DNA of 64,000 nucleotides from Kingdonia uniflora (lineage: Eukaryota > Streptophyta > Magnoliopsida > Ranunculales > Circaeasteraceae): contig JACGCM010001948.1 of assembly GCA_014058105.1 (NCBI GenBank), positions 4,278,001 to 4,342,000 of the forward strand, written 5' to 3'. A program made the translations under genes and the position numbers. The notes beneath the pieces were generated by a model. The model was given only the letters and a program-made list of their open reading frames with translations, made no database searches and had not been told where the DNA came from. The number at the start of each line of letters is the position of its first letter. Within the stretch, counting starts at the first letter, position 1. Positions 1 through 11,277 of the stretch are shown here, piece by piece.

Positions 1-840
1 GGTATTAATTGTAATATTCAATGAAGCTTCTTAACCATCACCACTCACCCATAATGTTTTCGTACTATTAGCTAAGAGGGGGCGGTTGTAGTGGCTTATT
101 CTGTATCTCAGACTCACATTTTATCTTCGACCAACATACGATCATCCGAACTCACCAACATAACACGTGGCACATTTATGGCACAATCAAAATCAAGACA
201 GAAACGTCAGGTAATGGATATAGCATGAGCTTATCAACCAAAACTACTCACCCATGATGCTTCTCGTACTCTTGGTTGGGAGTCGTCTTGTAGTGGCTTA
301 TTCCGCATCTCGGACTCATACTTCATCTTCGACCAGCATACGACCACTCGACCTCCTCAACATACACATGACACTACTGAAAAGACATTACAGTTACAGA
401 ATTTTAGTTATCACTTTCGACCTCTACATTAACAACTTAAGTTAAGCAAACGTATTATCATCAATGAAGCTGTTACGAAACAGTAAAGATTAGATCGTTA
501 CACAATCAAATCAAAGAATATCAAACACATATTGTAACGTTCATCATTAATGATAATAATGGTCATCAAACACATATTGTAAGACCTATAAATAGGACTA
601 GAGAATCTGAGATGAGGGACGAGAGATAGAGGAATACTCACTCAAACTCTATACAAAATACTCAGAGCTTCTCTTGTAATATCTAGCAGCTATCGATAAA
701 TTACTCCCTTTCTAAGTCCTCAAGAGAGGTCATGGTTTTTAACCTATTCAAAGGTTTTCCACCCTAAGCTTTGTGTTATTACTCTTCCATTATTCTTTTA
801 GAAGCTCTGAATATCCTTGGTGTAAAGGCTAAGTTCAAAT
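1..840 (+). mobile_element. LTR-like fragment (U3/R) of an unidentified retrotransposon
   Basis: The stretch looks like the end of a long terminal repeat on the plus strand. A TATA-type motif (CTATAAATAGGA, about 587-598) is followed by a leader-like R region with GAGAGATAGAGG and CTTGTAATATC motifs, as in plant LTRs. Upstream, about 43-135 is repeated imperfectly at about 245-335 (shared GTAGTGGCTTATTC and ATCTTCGACCA), an offset of roughly 200 bp, which is common in U3 regions. No partner LTR, PBS or TSD is visible and the left end is cut by the window. The ORF inside it is not taken as a gene. The call rests on architecture only. Confidence 0.45.
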
Positions 841-2019
841 CACGAAATTAGGCTATTACAAATATCATAGGTTATTTGCTAATTAGAACATGTAGTATGG
901 TGTATCTCCTTCATTTCCTGTGATTAACATCTGCAAGTCTAATATTTAAAAGTTTAGCTATAGTTTTTACATCAAAATACGCTACTACATATTGTAGTGC
1001 ATGAGCAACATCATTCATCAATAATTTATTATTCCCATCATCATGCAATACCTTTTCAAGAATTATGGTATCTTTATCACCTTATGAGTACTATACATGT
1101 TGCTTCATCACCCTTAGTCCTTACATACCTTTAGTAGGTCTTGCCTAACCTTGCCCAGACATTATGCACTCTCCATAATTATAACATGCCTCTTTAGCAT
1201 ATTTTGCTACCAATATGGGTTTATCTCGGACATACAGAAGTTAGTTTTCTTTTGTTGTCAAAAGGAAAAAATCACAGCATTACAGTTGCCAACTATCAAT
1301 GCCAATAGAAAATAAAAATTAGATGATGCTCAATACTCACTTGATCGATCCCAAAATTACTTTATGATGTAACATTAGATATTGTTTGTGTTGCAAAACT
1401 ATTAGCATTAACCAAATGGTGGTCCACCCACAAAAGCCTCATATTTTTTTTAATGATCTTCTTAAACATACTTATAGTGTTAAAGACGGTAGCAAACATT
1501 ATTAACATCAACAAAAAATAGGTCAAGAAACACCACAGATGAAAAACATTATGAAAGAATAAGAAAATTCAAATACTTCTATGAAATATCCGAAGAATTC
1601 AAAGTCAAGATAAATCAAGAATTTCAATAAGAATATTTACCTTTTTGTTCATTATTTTTGTTGTACTTTGATTTTCTTTACTTAACATTCCCAAAACTTT
1701 GAAATTAAAAATTAGAATTAATAAATTTGATATTAACCATGTGATCAAAAAGAATTGCAGAATATTGAAAGAACATACCCATTATTAACAGTTCTTTAAC
1801 TATGCAATTATAACACCATGATGTGTCGAGGATGTGCAATGACCAAAGTATATCAGATTGTTATGCTTGTTATTATAGACAATCTTTCTAGCAAACATCA
1901 TAAATGAAGAATTTAAATAATCTAATATATAGTATATGTTTAACTGTAAGCAAAATTACCTGATGTTCACATTTTTTCATGAATCATTGAACTTTGTCAT
2001 GTTTAATTGCAACCATGAT
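841..2019. other. Gene-less AT-rich stretch
   Basis: No coding potential, RNA gene or clear repeat boundary was recognised. It separates the LTR-like piece on the left from the decayed gypsy gag-protease on the right and may be more decayed element sequence. Confidence 0.4.
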
Positions 2020-4330
2020 CTCGCGAAGGAGTTTAGATGCATGAGAGTTTGTGGTGGTGTTTTTGCACATTCGTGCCACGACCTGATTCCCTTTGATTTC
2101 GTAGACACCATGATCTGTTAGAAAATGTAATGCCAGATGGTATGTCGAAGGTACTACTTTGATGGAATGGAGCCAAATTCATCATAAGATTCCTAAGTAT
2201 TTCAATTCAGCATCGATAACAATGAATTTGAGGAACGTGGTCTCTGGTCTTGCTTGAACAGGCAAAGTGATCTCTCCCAAGGCCGATTCCTTTAAACCAT
2301 TAAATCATGTGATGGTTATGGTTGATGCTTTGACTGAATCTTTAAGGCTTAAAACGTCAACCGCTCTTTTGAAGAGTACATCAGTTGCACTTCCAGTGCT
2401 GACGAGGAGTGTGTGTAAATAGTCTTGTCCTACTTTAAGCATTATCACAAATGGATCGTTATGATGGTATTTGACATAGCTGGTATCGCAATCTTCGAAA
2501 GAAATATGATATGACCATTTGTCCTTGCTAAAGCTTGTTAGAAGTTTGGCAAATTTTTTTGAAGATGTCATCTTGCAATAGGATGTAATTCTATCATCCT
2601 TCTTTTGCTTCTTGCATTTCTCAATTTCGATCATGTAAAGATGTTGAGCTTGACTTTAGCTTTGCTCTTGTTCCACTTCTTTTCTTTTTGTTTTTTCTTC
2701 GAGAAACTTCTGGACATCGATCACATACTCGTGGAGCCTTCCTGCCGGTACTATACTGTAGAAAATTTGTATTAGGGAGTAACAGTTGTTAGTCTCATGG
2801 CTATGGACATTATAATACTGGTACAAAGGTTTATTCATAATGTCTGGAATCTCTTACGTTTCTCAAAAGAGTTTATCCCCCTGTAAAATCGGTAAGATTA
2901 CTGACAGGGTGGCCGTCATAGGAGGTAAGACTGAGACAGACTGATCTTTATTCCCATCTATACTTTTGATGTTGTCATTGAAATTCCCACGCTGTTTGGC
3001 AAGAACATTTGTTGCTAGTTTTGAGTGTGGGGGTAAGAGTACGTCATTGGAATGTATAACCGAAAAACTTTTCATCTTGTCTTTCTTGGATCGTTGGAGT
3101 TTAATGTAGTTATTCACTTCGTCGATCATTTTTGTGATGGCTTTTGGTTTGTGGATTGTAAGTTCTTTTTAATCTTTTGAATCGATATGGAGAGCAGAGG
3201 TGAATGCTGGTACGATAATCTTGGGATTTGAATTTCTAATTTTCCTCGTTTCTTGCAGGAGTTTCCCAAAGTTTTTTTTGCCCCTTGTTCGAAAAAGAAG
3301 TGAGAGTCCACTGTTATCGTGCGTTCTTTGGCATGAGCATAATTTGACTTAAAAATTTATTATAATTGGGCAAAGTTGGTTATCGAACCTTTAGGAATGG
3401 TGTGGAACCACCTAAGAGGCTCTTTTTTTAGGCTCGTGTTAAATAGATAGCACAACATTTGATTGAGTTTAGAGTATAGGTCGACAACTACATTGAAGTG
3501 ACGAACGTTGGTGAGTGGGTCAGTGAGGCTTGTATATTGGTGAAACTTTGGCATGTGGAAGTTATCTGGAATTGCCATGACATCGAAAAGAGGGGAAATT
3601 GGGTTTGTTTCGATACTATCTAGAGTAATTTTTCTACTTGGATTGTTTGGATGTATAACTTAAATCATATTATTCAACTCGTCTAAGGTAATGAATTATT
3701 AGAGAGCGTTTGGTTCAGCTACTTCTTGTGGATCAAAATCCTTTGTCCTTCTGGGCCTAATCGTTCTCTTACTGCTCGTCTTGGAGGTGGTGGTAGTGGT
3801 GGTGGGGGGTGGGGGGTTTAATGACGTATTCATCGACTTCTTTGAGTTTTTGATGTTAGCGACGTAAGGCCAAAATGTCGAGATGTCTTGTTTGGGTTCT
3901 TGGATCGAGACCTAGAAGTTTGCATTCTTTCTTCCCTCGATAGGCTTTCCCTCTGGACAGCTCACGACCGATGACCACTTCAGGCCTGTGGAGGTGATCC
4001 TTGCCGACCAGTGAGCCGATCTTGTTGTCTTCGTAAACTGTCCATTTCTTTTTGATGAGTTCGACTCTATTGTTTCAGGGCCTTCCTCCTCTTATCTATC
4101 TCAACTTGGAGGGCCTGAGCATGAATCATATGATCCTCCAGTCGTTGGTTCCTGTCAGACTCCTACTTCTGAAGCTCAAAAATAACATTGTGAAAATTGA
4201 CAATTTCTGGTTGGATGGTGACTGGAATATCCTCATTGTTTCTTTGAGTACTGAAGGAACTTCTGAGGTTCATATTGGTTATAAAAACGATTGGGTAGAA
4301 CGAGTATTTGGTAAAGAAAAAATAGATTTT
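2020..4330 (-). pseudogene. Decayed Ty3/gypsy (Tat-type) gag-protease
   Basis: Read on the minus strand, this is a gag-protease polyprotein broken by stops and frameshifts. The gag core (3578-3360) has the pattern TDPLTNVRHFN...RWFHTIPKGSI, typical of Tat-group gag. A degraded zinc-knuckle-like stretch (YQYYNVHSHETNNC, 2838-2656) follows. The retroviral-type aspartic protease lies at 2634-2305; its active-site motif reads STGSA where the family has DTGSS, so the catalytic Asp is lost. The protease tail continues to about 2020 (VVPSTYHL, then a HGVYEIKG-type motif) and stops before any reverse transcriptase. The PBS and LTR at 4332-4949 fix the orientation. G-rich (GGT)n-like sequence near 3788-3820 interrupts the gag leader. 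The fragment is certainly non-functional. Confidence 0.8.
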
Positions 4331-4331
4331 T

Positions 4332-4347
4332 CCACAGACGACGCCAA
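4332..4347 (-). other. Primer-binding-site region of the minus-strand gypsy element
   Basis: The reverse complement reads TTGGCGTCGTCTGTGG, one base away from the common plant gypsy junction TTGGCGCCGTCTGTGG. It lies a few bases inside the LTR edge at 4354, where a 5' LTR-PBS junction is expected. Confidence 0.7.
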
Positions 4348-4353
4348 TTTTAA

Positions 4354-4949
4354 TGACGTATTTTCCCTGATGGTAAACTTTACCAATACTTCAGCAAGTA
4401 GGTTGTAACTCTAGGCTATAACATACTAGATTTTACGTAGAAACTCTGTAAACTTGAGAAAAACCATAACCTCGATGAGGGATTGATGGTGAAATCAAAT
4501 ATGTGTTAGTTATTACAATTACTGAACATATACAAATAGTAGAGAAAAAATAAAGTTCTCGGATCCCTTTTAACATGTGTTCTGCCTGTATTATAATGTT
4601 TACGGGCAGTTACAAATAATTAGTCTCCTATTTTAATGGGTAGTGGGAAAACTTCACGGATCTCTTACAACGGCTCTATTTGACCAAGTGTGACGGCTAC
4701 TATAGATGGTCGAGATCTATAGACGTGGTCTTAATACCTTCTTGGAGGGTCATGCATCTTTGACTTGGTTTTGCTAGTTTCTCCTTGTCGAATCTGGGGA
4801 GTCTGTTACTACAATATCTTCTCGAATGATTATATACCTTCGACTTGACTCTATTTAGTTTGTCTTTATCGAATCTGGGGAATATGCTACTACATAAGTC
4901 AAGCTTCCTTTTTTAAGTAGGTACAAGAATAGTAAAATTACGCCCAACA
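4354..4949 (-). repeat. 5' LTR of the Tat-type gypsy fragment
   Basis: On the minus strand the LTR opens TGTTGGGCGTAATTTTAC and ends TACGTCA, giving TG...CA borders and 596 bp. It is followed inward by the PBS and gag-protease. No matching 3' LTR was found to the left, so the element is truncated. Confidence 0.75.
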
Positions 4950-6458
4950 TTGCTCATCCTATAAATAAATAATTATTATAACATCAAAAAATTATAATGA
5001 AAAAAAAACTAAATATAAAGAAAATAATCATCCTAACTCAGCAAAATACAACTACTACAACACCTGCTTGAGATAAGATTTTCTTAGCTGTAGTAGACAT
5101 ATGTAATGGATGAAATGAGTATATAAAGAAAATGATGTACACATTCTAATAAAAAACCAAAATTACCATGCAACTATAACAAACTTAAATACATACAAAT
5201 AAAGAAAATGAGTATTGGGAGTTACAATTCCTCTTAAACATAAACTCTACACATTCCAACCAAAGTTCCAGTATTACCATGCAACTACTCAAACTATAAA
5301 TATATTCCCATACAACATGTTGTAGCCTATTAGCTTTCTTTGGACTAAAAATATATAAATATAATGCAGTAGGCTATGAGTTATGTACATGGATGATTCA
5401 ACACTAGATTTAAGTTCCTGAATTGCTTTAACTATAGTAGGTATCCGTGGAAAGGAAAATATTTCAGGTCACTGATTTAGTTGTTTGCTCCGTTAGAACC
5501 ACCACAACAATGGATATCTAGATCATATGCGCTACAAGTGGTGCTCCTGCTCTTTCTCTAAAAGGTAACTTTATTTTCATCTTAAAAACTAGTGGTAGGG
5601 CCTTATTGTTTTTGCATCTAGCATTTGACATTCTGTTTATAAAGTCTACTATGCATAATGGGAACAATTTAATACAGGGAACTTGCAACTTCTAGAGTTG
5701 TCCCAAGATTTACAACACTGATAGATGGGATTCATGTAATAGAGCACTGATGAGGCAGCCTACTTTATGGTGTGGAATGATACTCTATTGGATTTTAATG
5801 CATGCTATGCTTGAAACTTCAGTAGTTTGAGAAAAGAATCTTGTACTAAACCTACTGAAAGGGCATCAAACTAATTAAACTCAATCAATTAGGTACATGT
5901 TGATTTAATTATTAAACTTAATCACAAAGCTGTTATTTTGTGTGTGTGTTTTTCGGTTTGCTTATGAATTTCATAGTGCGGGATCTAGAGCTATTATATA
6001 ACAATAGTGGAGTAACAATAACAGTGTAACTTGTTGTTCTTCGTTAGATATAACAATTAATATGAGAAGTTTAGATTTGTTGTGAACAAAAAACATAACT
6101 CTGACTGAACGTTATTGTTACAAATAAGCATGTATGATATATTATTTAAACTGGTTTCAAAGGTTAATCATCCTGGCATATATATTACGTAATAGAGGGA
6201 CGCACGAGAAGTGATCAATCTAATTAGACACTTCACTAGGCAGTCCATTGATGCCTCAAAAGCTCATTATATGCACATGGATAAAGACCAACTCCTAGTA
6301 CGACCACGACCACGACCACGACAAACACGTTATTATTCCTATATGAAATGAACTTCGAACTTGGTACAGGTCCAAATCCTTGCACCTGTAATGTTTCTTC
6401 TAAATACATTAAAAGGGCACAATTACATGCCCACTTGGCAGGGATTATACATTTATCA
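4950..6458. other. Non-coding AT-rich DNA
   Basis: No gene was recognised. The only local structure seen is a short CGACCA microsatellite near 6303-6320. The stretch is probably old intergenic or degraded repeat DNA. Confidence 0.45.
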
Positions 6459-6674
6459 TCAATTTTTCATTTTTAACTGTGGTGATTTTGATAGGCCTAC
6501 AAGGTAAGAAGGAATGCCTACAAGGTAATAAGCTTCCAAATTGACAAAGGCACCAATCTTTTGCCACCAACATCCTCTAGTGTTGCTTGAATAAAGAGAT
6601 ACACATAAGACATAGCTTAGTATCTCTTCCACAGATTTAACCTTGTTCACTTTTTGAAACAAGTCAAATGTCAA
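6459..6674 (-). pseudogene. MATE (DETOXIFICATION) transporter gene fragment
   Basis: The frame contains NTRGCWWQKIGAFVNLEAY followed by YLVGIP. This matches the conserved plant MATE efflux signature (G-x-ARGCGWQKIGA-x-VNLG-x-YLVGIP) in the C-terminal half of these multidrug/flavonoid antiporters. Only about 70 codons remain, against about 450-550 for a full MATE protein. There are substitutions in normally constant positions (CWW for CGW, LEAY for LGSY). No neighbouring MATE exons were seen within 1 kb. It is a dead exon fragment, left by degradation or carried in by a transposon. Confidence 0.65.
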
Positions 6675-7352
6675 TTAACAGGGTTAACAACTTAATCATA
6701 GACATGGCATATACTAGAGGAAACACATTGAATTCTATCGAGAAAGTTTGAGGTTACAAAATATAATGTATACAAAGGCCTTTGATCGTAACAGTTGGAA
6801 TATAATAGAAATAATTAGATGAAGATTACTAATAACAAACTAACATCCATTTTGACCAATTTCACCACATACATCACAATTAGCCTAAAACAACATTAAA
6901 TATTTGAGAACTAACATTAAATCCAAAATCACCATTACAATAGATAAAACATACTAATTAAAACTAGTAATTTATCTGGACTTCATGCCATCACTAAACA
7001 TTTTTCACAGATTTCTTCTTCTTGTCTCCATGCATTGGATCACTGATAGCAGATGCAACATCATTTCTCGCATAACTAACTTCATCACCATCAAACTATG
7101 GATTACTTGGAACCTGTAGTAAAAAATAAAAAAAATTAAGAGAAATAAGTTTTTTGGGACCATAATGTCTTAATATCGAAATATGGCTTATTATGTCTAA
7201 ACTAGGAAATTCAATCAATACATCTTTATCAAATAATCAATCATTGGACTAAAATTCTTCTTATTGTTTAGCCATCTTTTACTTAACGAGAAACAAATCA
7301 GTACAACTAATCAACTATAAACCTATTTTAATATGACAAAATAATAACTTAA
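6675..7352. other. Non-coding DNA with one exon-like patch
   Basis: Mostly without features. On the minus strand at about 7115-6998 a patch starts after an AG acceptor-like site. Its frame reads FDGDEVSYARNDVASAISD, then a lysine-rich tail and a stop, with one in-frame stop near its start. I do not recognise the protein. It could be a captured or relict terminal exon. Confidence 0.3.
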
Positions 7353-8162
7353 TGTAGAACATGTATTCAGAATTGAGTCGAAGATGAACGAAAAGGAAAA
7401 TTGAAAACACTGAAGATCGAGGCTTGCAGTCACTGCAATTTCCTTAAGACAGATTTTACCTTGCATATGGTGCTTCATAGTTTTCACGGTGCCTGTCTCC
7501 CAAGATACAATGATCGAATCGTATAGACTTGAAACACTCAAGTCGATACGCCTGTCGAACTATCTGTGATTTTACTCTCAAGAAGGAAGGAATGAAAAGA
7601 AGAAATGCGATTCTGATATTTTTCTGTGTGTCAAACACATCAAGAATGATTGATTAAATAAATGAGAAGGTGTCCTTTAGAATCACCTGTAGATGGGGTT
7701 GCGTCCCAAGACACATCTCTGAGAAGAGTTATGTCTCTTAAAGAGTAACTGCATGTTTTATTCGAATAAAATCTATTTTTGTTCGAATACATTCCTTACT
7801 GCCAGATTTATTCGAATAGAATCATAATCTATTCGAATAGATTCTTCTGGCTAAATTCTATTCGAATAGAATATTCTATTCGAATACAATCTTATTCGAA
7901 TAGACTTATTCGAATAGAATTTATAAAATAGTCCAAATGTGTCATGGGTTGGTTCATGCACGTATGCCCATGGGCGTCCCCATAGTAAGCCTTCGCACAC
8001 TCGTTTCACACACTTGTGAGGGTACCGCTTACTTACACATGTTATACATGTGTAACCCAATATAAAGTGAAAATACTCTTTTCACTTATCCAATGTGAGA
8101 CTAATAATAATTACCAAGGTTCTATTCAAACCACAAAGAAAAGACATGCATTTTTTCCAACA
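7353..8162 (-). repeat. 3' LTR of the Tork-like copia element
   Basis: 810 bp with TG...CA borders on the minus strand (opening TGTTGGAAAAAATGCATG). It is longer than its 674-bp partner, mainly because it carries more copies of a TTCGAA-centred palindrome between about 7758 and 7918. The polypurine tract lies immediately outside, at 8163-8175. Confidence 0.9.
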
Positions 8163-8175
8163 ATCCCCCACATTT
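8163..8175 (-). other. Polypurine tract of the copia element
   Basis: The minus strand reads AAATGTGGGGGAT directly before the 3' LTR start, the expected site of plus-strand DNA priming. Confidence 0.8.
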
Positions 8176-8768
8176 GAATGAAAATGGGAAAGACGAGAAT
8201 GAACAAAAATCTTGCGAGTAATGGTAGGAATGGCTCTGCATCGAAAAAGGTATCTTGTGGACTTAAACTTTCTCTAGTGAAACACTATCGGATATACTTA
8301 GCTAAGCAGTGAACATGATGTCTTGAACTGTTCAACTGTTGATGTAAGCCCAGATAATAGTATTCACACAGTTCTGTTCCTGTCACAGACAGTTCTAAAT
8401 GTTGTGTCCATTTTGGCCCTGGACAATCTCAGATTCATGAGTGTTATTTAAGAATTCAACCATCTCAATTCTCTCGGAAGCGTTCCTCACTTCTCACTCA
8501 TATAGGTGATTTCCTATTAAGAGTGCCCTGCTGTACTCTACTTGTATACACAAGCTATAAAAGTCATTAAAAAAAAGTTTACCCTAACAATCTCTGCAGG
8601 TTGCACTGTTACATCAAGAATGAGATGAAGACCTAGTCTCCGCAGTGCTTAGGTGAATAACCCTCAACCAATTTTCCTATTGATCCTAGATCTTGGGATC
8701 CTCCAGTCAATTAGGTTAGATTACCATTGAGATTACTCGTGGATTGACTGTATTAATCACATTCCTTT

Positions 8769-9988
8769 TTATTTACAGTATACTTGCCCTTTCGACAACC
8801 CTTTTGTAAATGGATTTGCAAGGTTGTCTTCAGATTTTACAAAATCAATAGATATTATTCCATTCGTAAGTAACTGGTTAACGGTATTATGTATGCGACA
8901 TATATGTCGTGACTTAGCATTATACACTTGATTCTTAGCCCTTGTTAGTGCTGCTTGATTATCACAATGAATACATATAGCAGGCACAGGTTGTGGCCAT
9001 AAAGGAATATCCTCTAAAAACTCTCGAAGCCATTATGTTTTTTCTCCAGCTTTCTCTAAAACAATGAACTCAGATTCCATCGTGGAATGAGCTATACATG
9101 TTTATTTCTAAGATTTCCATGATACTGCTCCACTTCCAAGTATGAACACATATCAAGTAATGGATTTTGACTCATCAGAATCCAAATCCAATTTGCATCA
9201 CTATATCCTTCAAGTACAGCTAGATAAGTAGTATAGTGCAAACCATAGTGTAGGGTGTACTTTAAGTACTTTAAAACCCTAAAGAGTGCCACCCAATGTG
9301 CATCTCCATAATTACTCGTATATCGACTCGATTTACTTACTGCATTAGAAATATCTGGTCTAGTACAGTTCATAATATACATGAGACTACCTATGATACG
9401 TGAGTACTCAAGTTGAGAAACGCTTTCTCCTGTATTTTTTACTAAGTGTTGAGTTCTATCAAATGGTGTTTCAACACCTTTATACTCAAACTTATTGAAT
9501 CTCTTAAACACGTTTTCTATATAATGTGCTTGTGACAACACAATTCCCTGTGATGTCCTAGTAATCTTGATTCCAAGAATAACATCTACAATACCTAGGT
9601 CCTTCATGTCGAAGTTCCTGGTCAGCATTTTCTTAGTGGACTTTATTATATTAATATTAGTCCCCAAAATTAGGATATCGTCTACATAGAGACATATAAT
9701 TACGCATGCAACATCAATGCATTTATAATAAGCACATTTGTCACATTCATTGATTTTAAATCCATCCTTGATCATAACATGATCAAACTTTGCATGCCAT
9801 TGTTAGGGCGCTTGTTTTAATCCATACAAGGACTTCACAAGTTTGTAAACTTTGTGTTCTTGTCCTTGGACAATAAACCCTTCAGGTTGGTTCATATAAA
9901 TTTCCTCATCTAATTCACCGTTTAGAAAAACTATTTTCACATCCATTTGATGTATTTCAAGCTTATGCAAAGCTGCAATGGCTATCAA
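8769..9988 (-). pseudogene. Copia reverse transcriptase (C-terminal part) and RNase H
   Basis: On the minus strand 9988-9803 gives the RT segment LHKLEIHQMDVK...FLNGELDEEIYM...SLYGLKQAP. The segment 9775-9092 contains the catalytic CLYVDDILILGTN (YVDD box) and the palm/connection region ending in YSDANW. The segment 8987-8769 gives the RNase H end (CDNQAAL...KSRHICRIHNTV...FTKGLS). Stops lie between the three pieces, for example after KQAP. The N-terminal RT part is on the far side of the solo LTR, at 11278-11403. The protein would have made cDNA from the element's RNA. It is inactive because of stops and the insertion. Confidence 0.88.
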
Positions 9989-11272
9989 TGATAAGAGGCT
10001 TTTAGGCCTCTAGCCAAATACCTGCTCAAAGTATGGTTATCGAATTGTAGCACGGATGAGTGGGATTGAATCCACAGGGAGGTTTACGAAAACAAATACT
10101 TTCTAGGCCAAATTACGGTTTTATAAGAGATAAATCTAAGAAGAAATAAATAAAAACTAAATATAAAACTTAATGAGAAAGAGAGCTAAGGTTCGGACTT
10201 GGCCTCTACCTTTCAAAGCACTAATCGATATACAACTAGATCCTAATATCTCCGCCCATCATATGTTCGTGTTAAGACACATACGATGTTATAAAATAAA
10301 CCACTAAATCAATGGTCAAACATTTAGTGGTTATGCTTTAAGTGATAATGAAGAACATCTTAGAGAATTATCAACTCAACTATGGCTAGGCTTGAGTGAG
10401 TTCTCTAGTGTTTCCTCTTTCTAAATTTCCAAATCAAGTCTATGGTTAGTAACACTTGTTTGTATTCAAAGTTATCATACACCAAACCGAAGCTATGGTC
10501 AAACCTTTGATATGATGTACTACCTTATCAATCGTAAAACTAAGAGAAAACTAATTATAACCTAATTAGTATCAACTATTACTCATCCAAGAAGAACCTT
10601 CATCCTAGCCTTAGCTAGAAGATTAGCCGCTCATCTTGAACTTCATCGCATTAACAACTAATTATTTACAAAAGAAAATAAAAGAGAGAGAAGAAAATTA
10701 AATAAAACTAAGACTTTATTTCTTCTAAACTTGATCCAATATGAGATACCCAATTACAATGGGGCGAGGTTTCCTTTTATAGGAGAAGGAACCCAAATTT
10801 AGAAACTATACATTAAATTCTAAATAATATTTGCACAATAATATCTTCTAATATTACAACCAATTACCTAAAATTCTTGTATATAATTTCCTTAAGTGAT
10901 GTAGAAATATTTCTTCATGGAAACTTTTGCATATATCTTCAATATAAAATATCTTCAAGGATCTTGGATGTAATATATTTTTTGATCTTATTCTCTTCAA
11001 GGTCTTGGATGCAATATATTTTTTGATCTTATTCTCCAAGAATATTTGTGTATATATTTCTTCAATCTTGAGACCAAATATATTGTGTCTTTGACTTTTT
11101 GTGTTATTCACTGCTGAATACACTTTTACTTGACTTTAAGAGTTTGGTTTTAAATATCCATCTCCAATAGCTACAATCAAACAAACGTGTATAAGTACCC
11201 AATATTAAATATAATGGGCGACTAAAATATATGTTCGGGTATATTAAAAATATCATAATTACGCGTTCATCA
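9989..11272 (-). mobile_element. Solo LTR, Athila-like gypsy, inserted in the copia RT
   Basis: A 1284-bp block is bounded on the minus strand by TGATGAACGCG...CTCTTATCA and flanked by a perfect 5-bp duplication ATCAA (9984-9988 and 11273-11277). Excising it and one copy of the TSD closes the RT frame. A TATAAAAGGAAACC-type promoter is visible on the minus strand near 10780. Its GCTAATCTTC...TAGCTAAGGC leader motif resembles that of the LTRs at 25400 and 31064. There is no internal region, so this is a solo LTR left by LTR-LTR recombination. Confidence 0.88.
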
Positions 11273-11277
11273 ATCAA

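Noticed and set aside
254..445. 63-codon frame near the left end
   Set aside because: It lies across the repeated U3-like sequence of an LTR, so it is probably a chance frame.
4052..4408. 118-codon plus-strand frame
   Set aside because: It runs antisense through the gag leader, PBS and LTR edge of the minus-strand gypsy element, a shadow of that region.
2020..4949. The decayed gypsy at 2-5 kb as a second copy of the Tat element at 21600
   Set aside because: Its LTR starts TGTTGGGCGTAATT, unlike TGCAGGGACTTATCC, and the retained domains (gag-protease) do not overlap those of the other, so they are different families.
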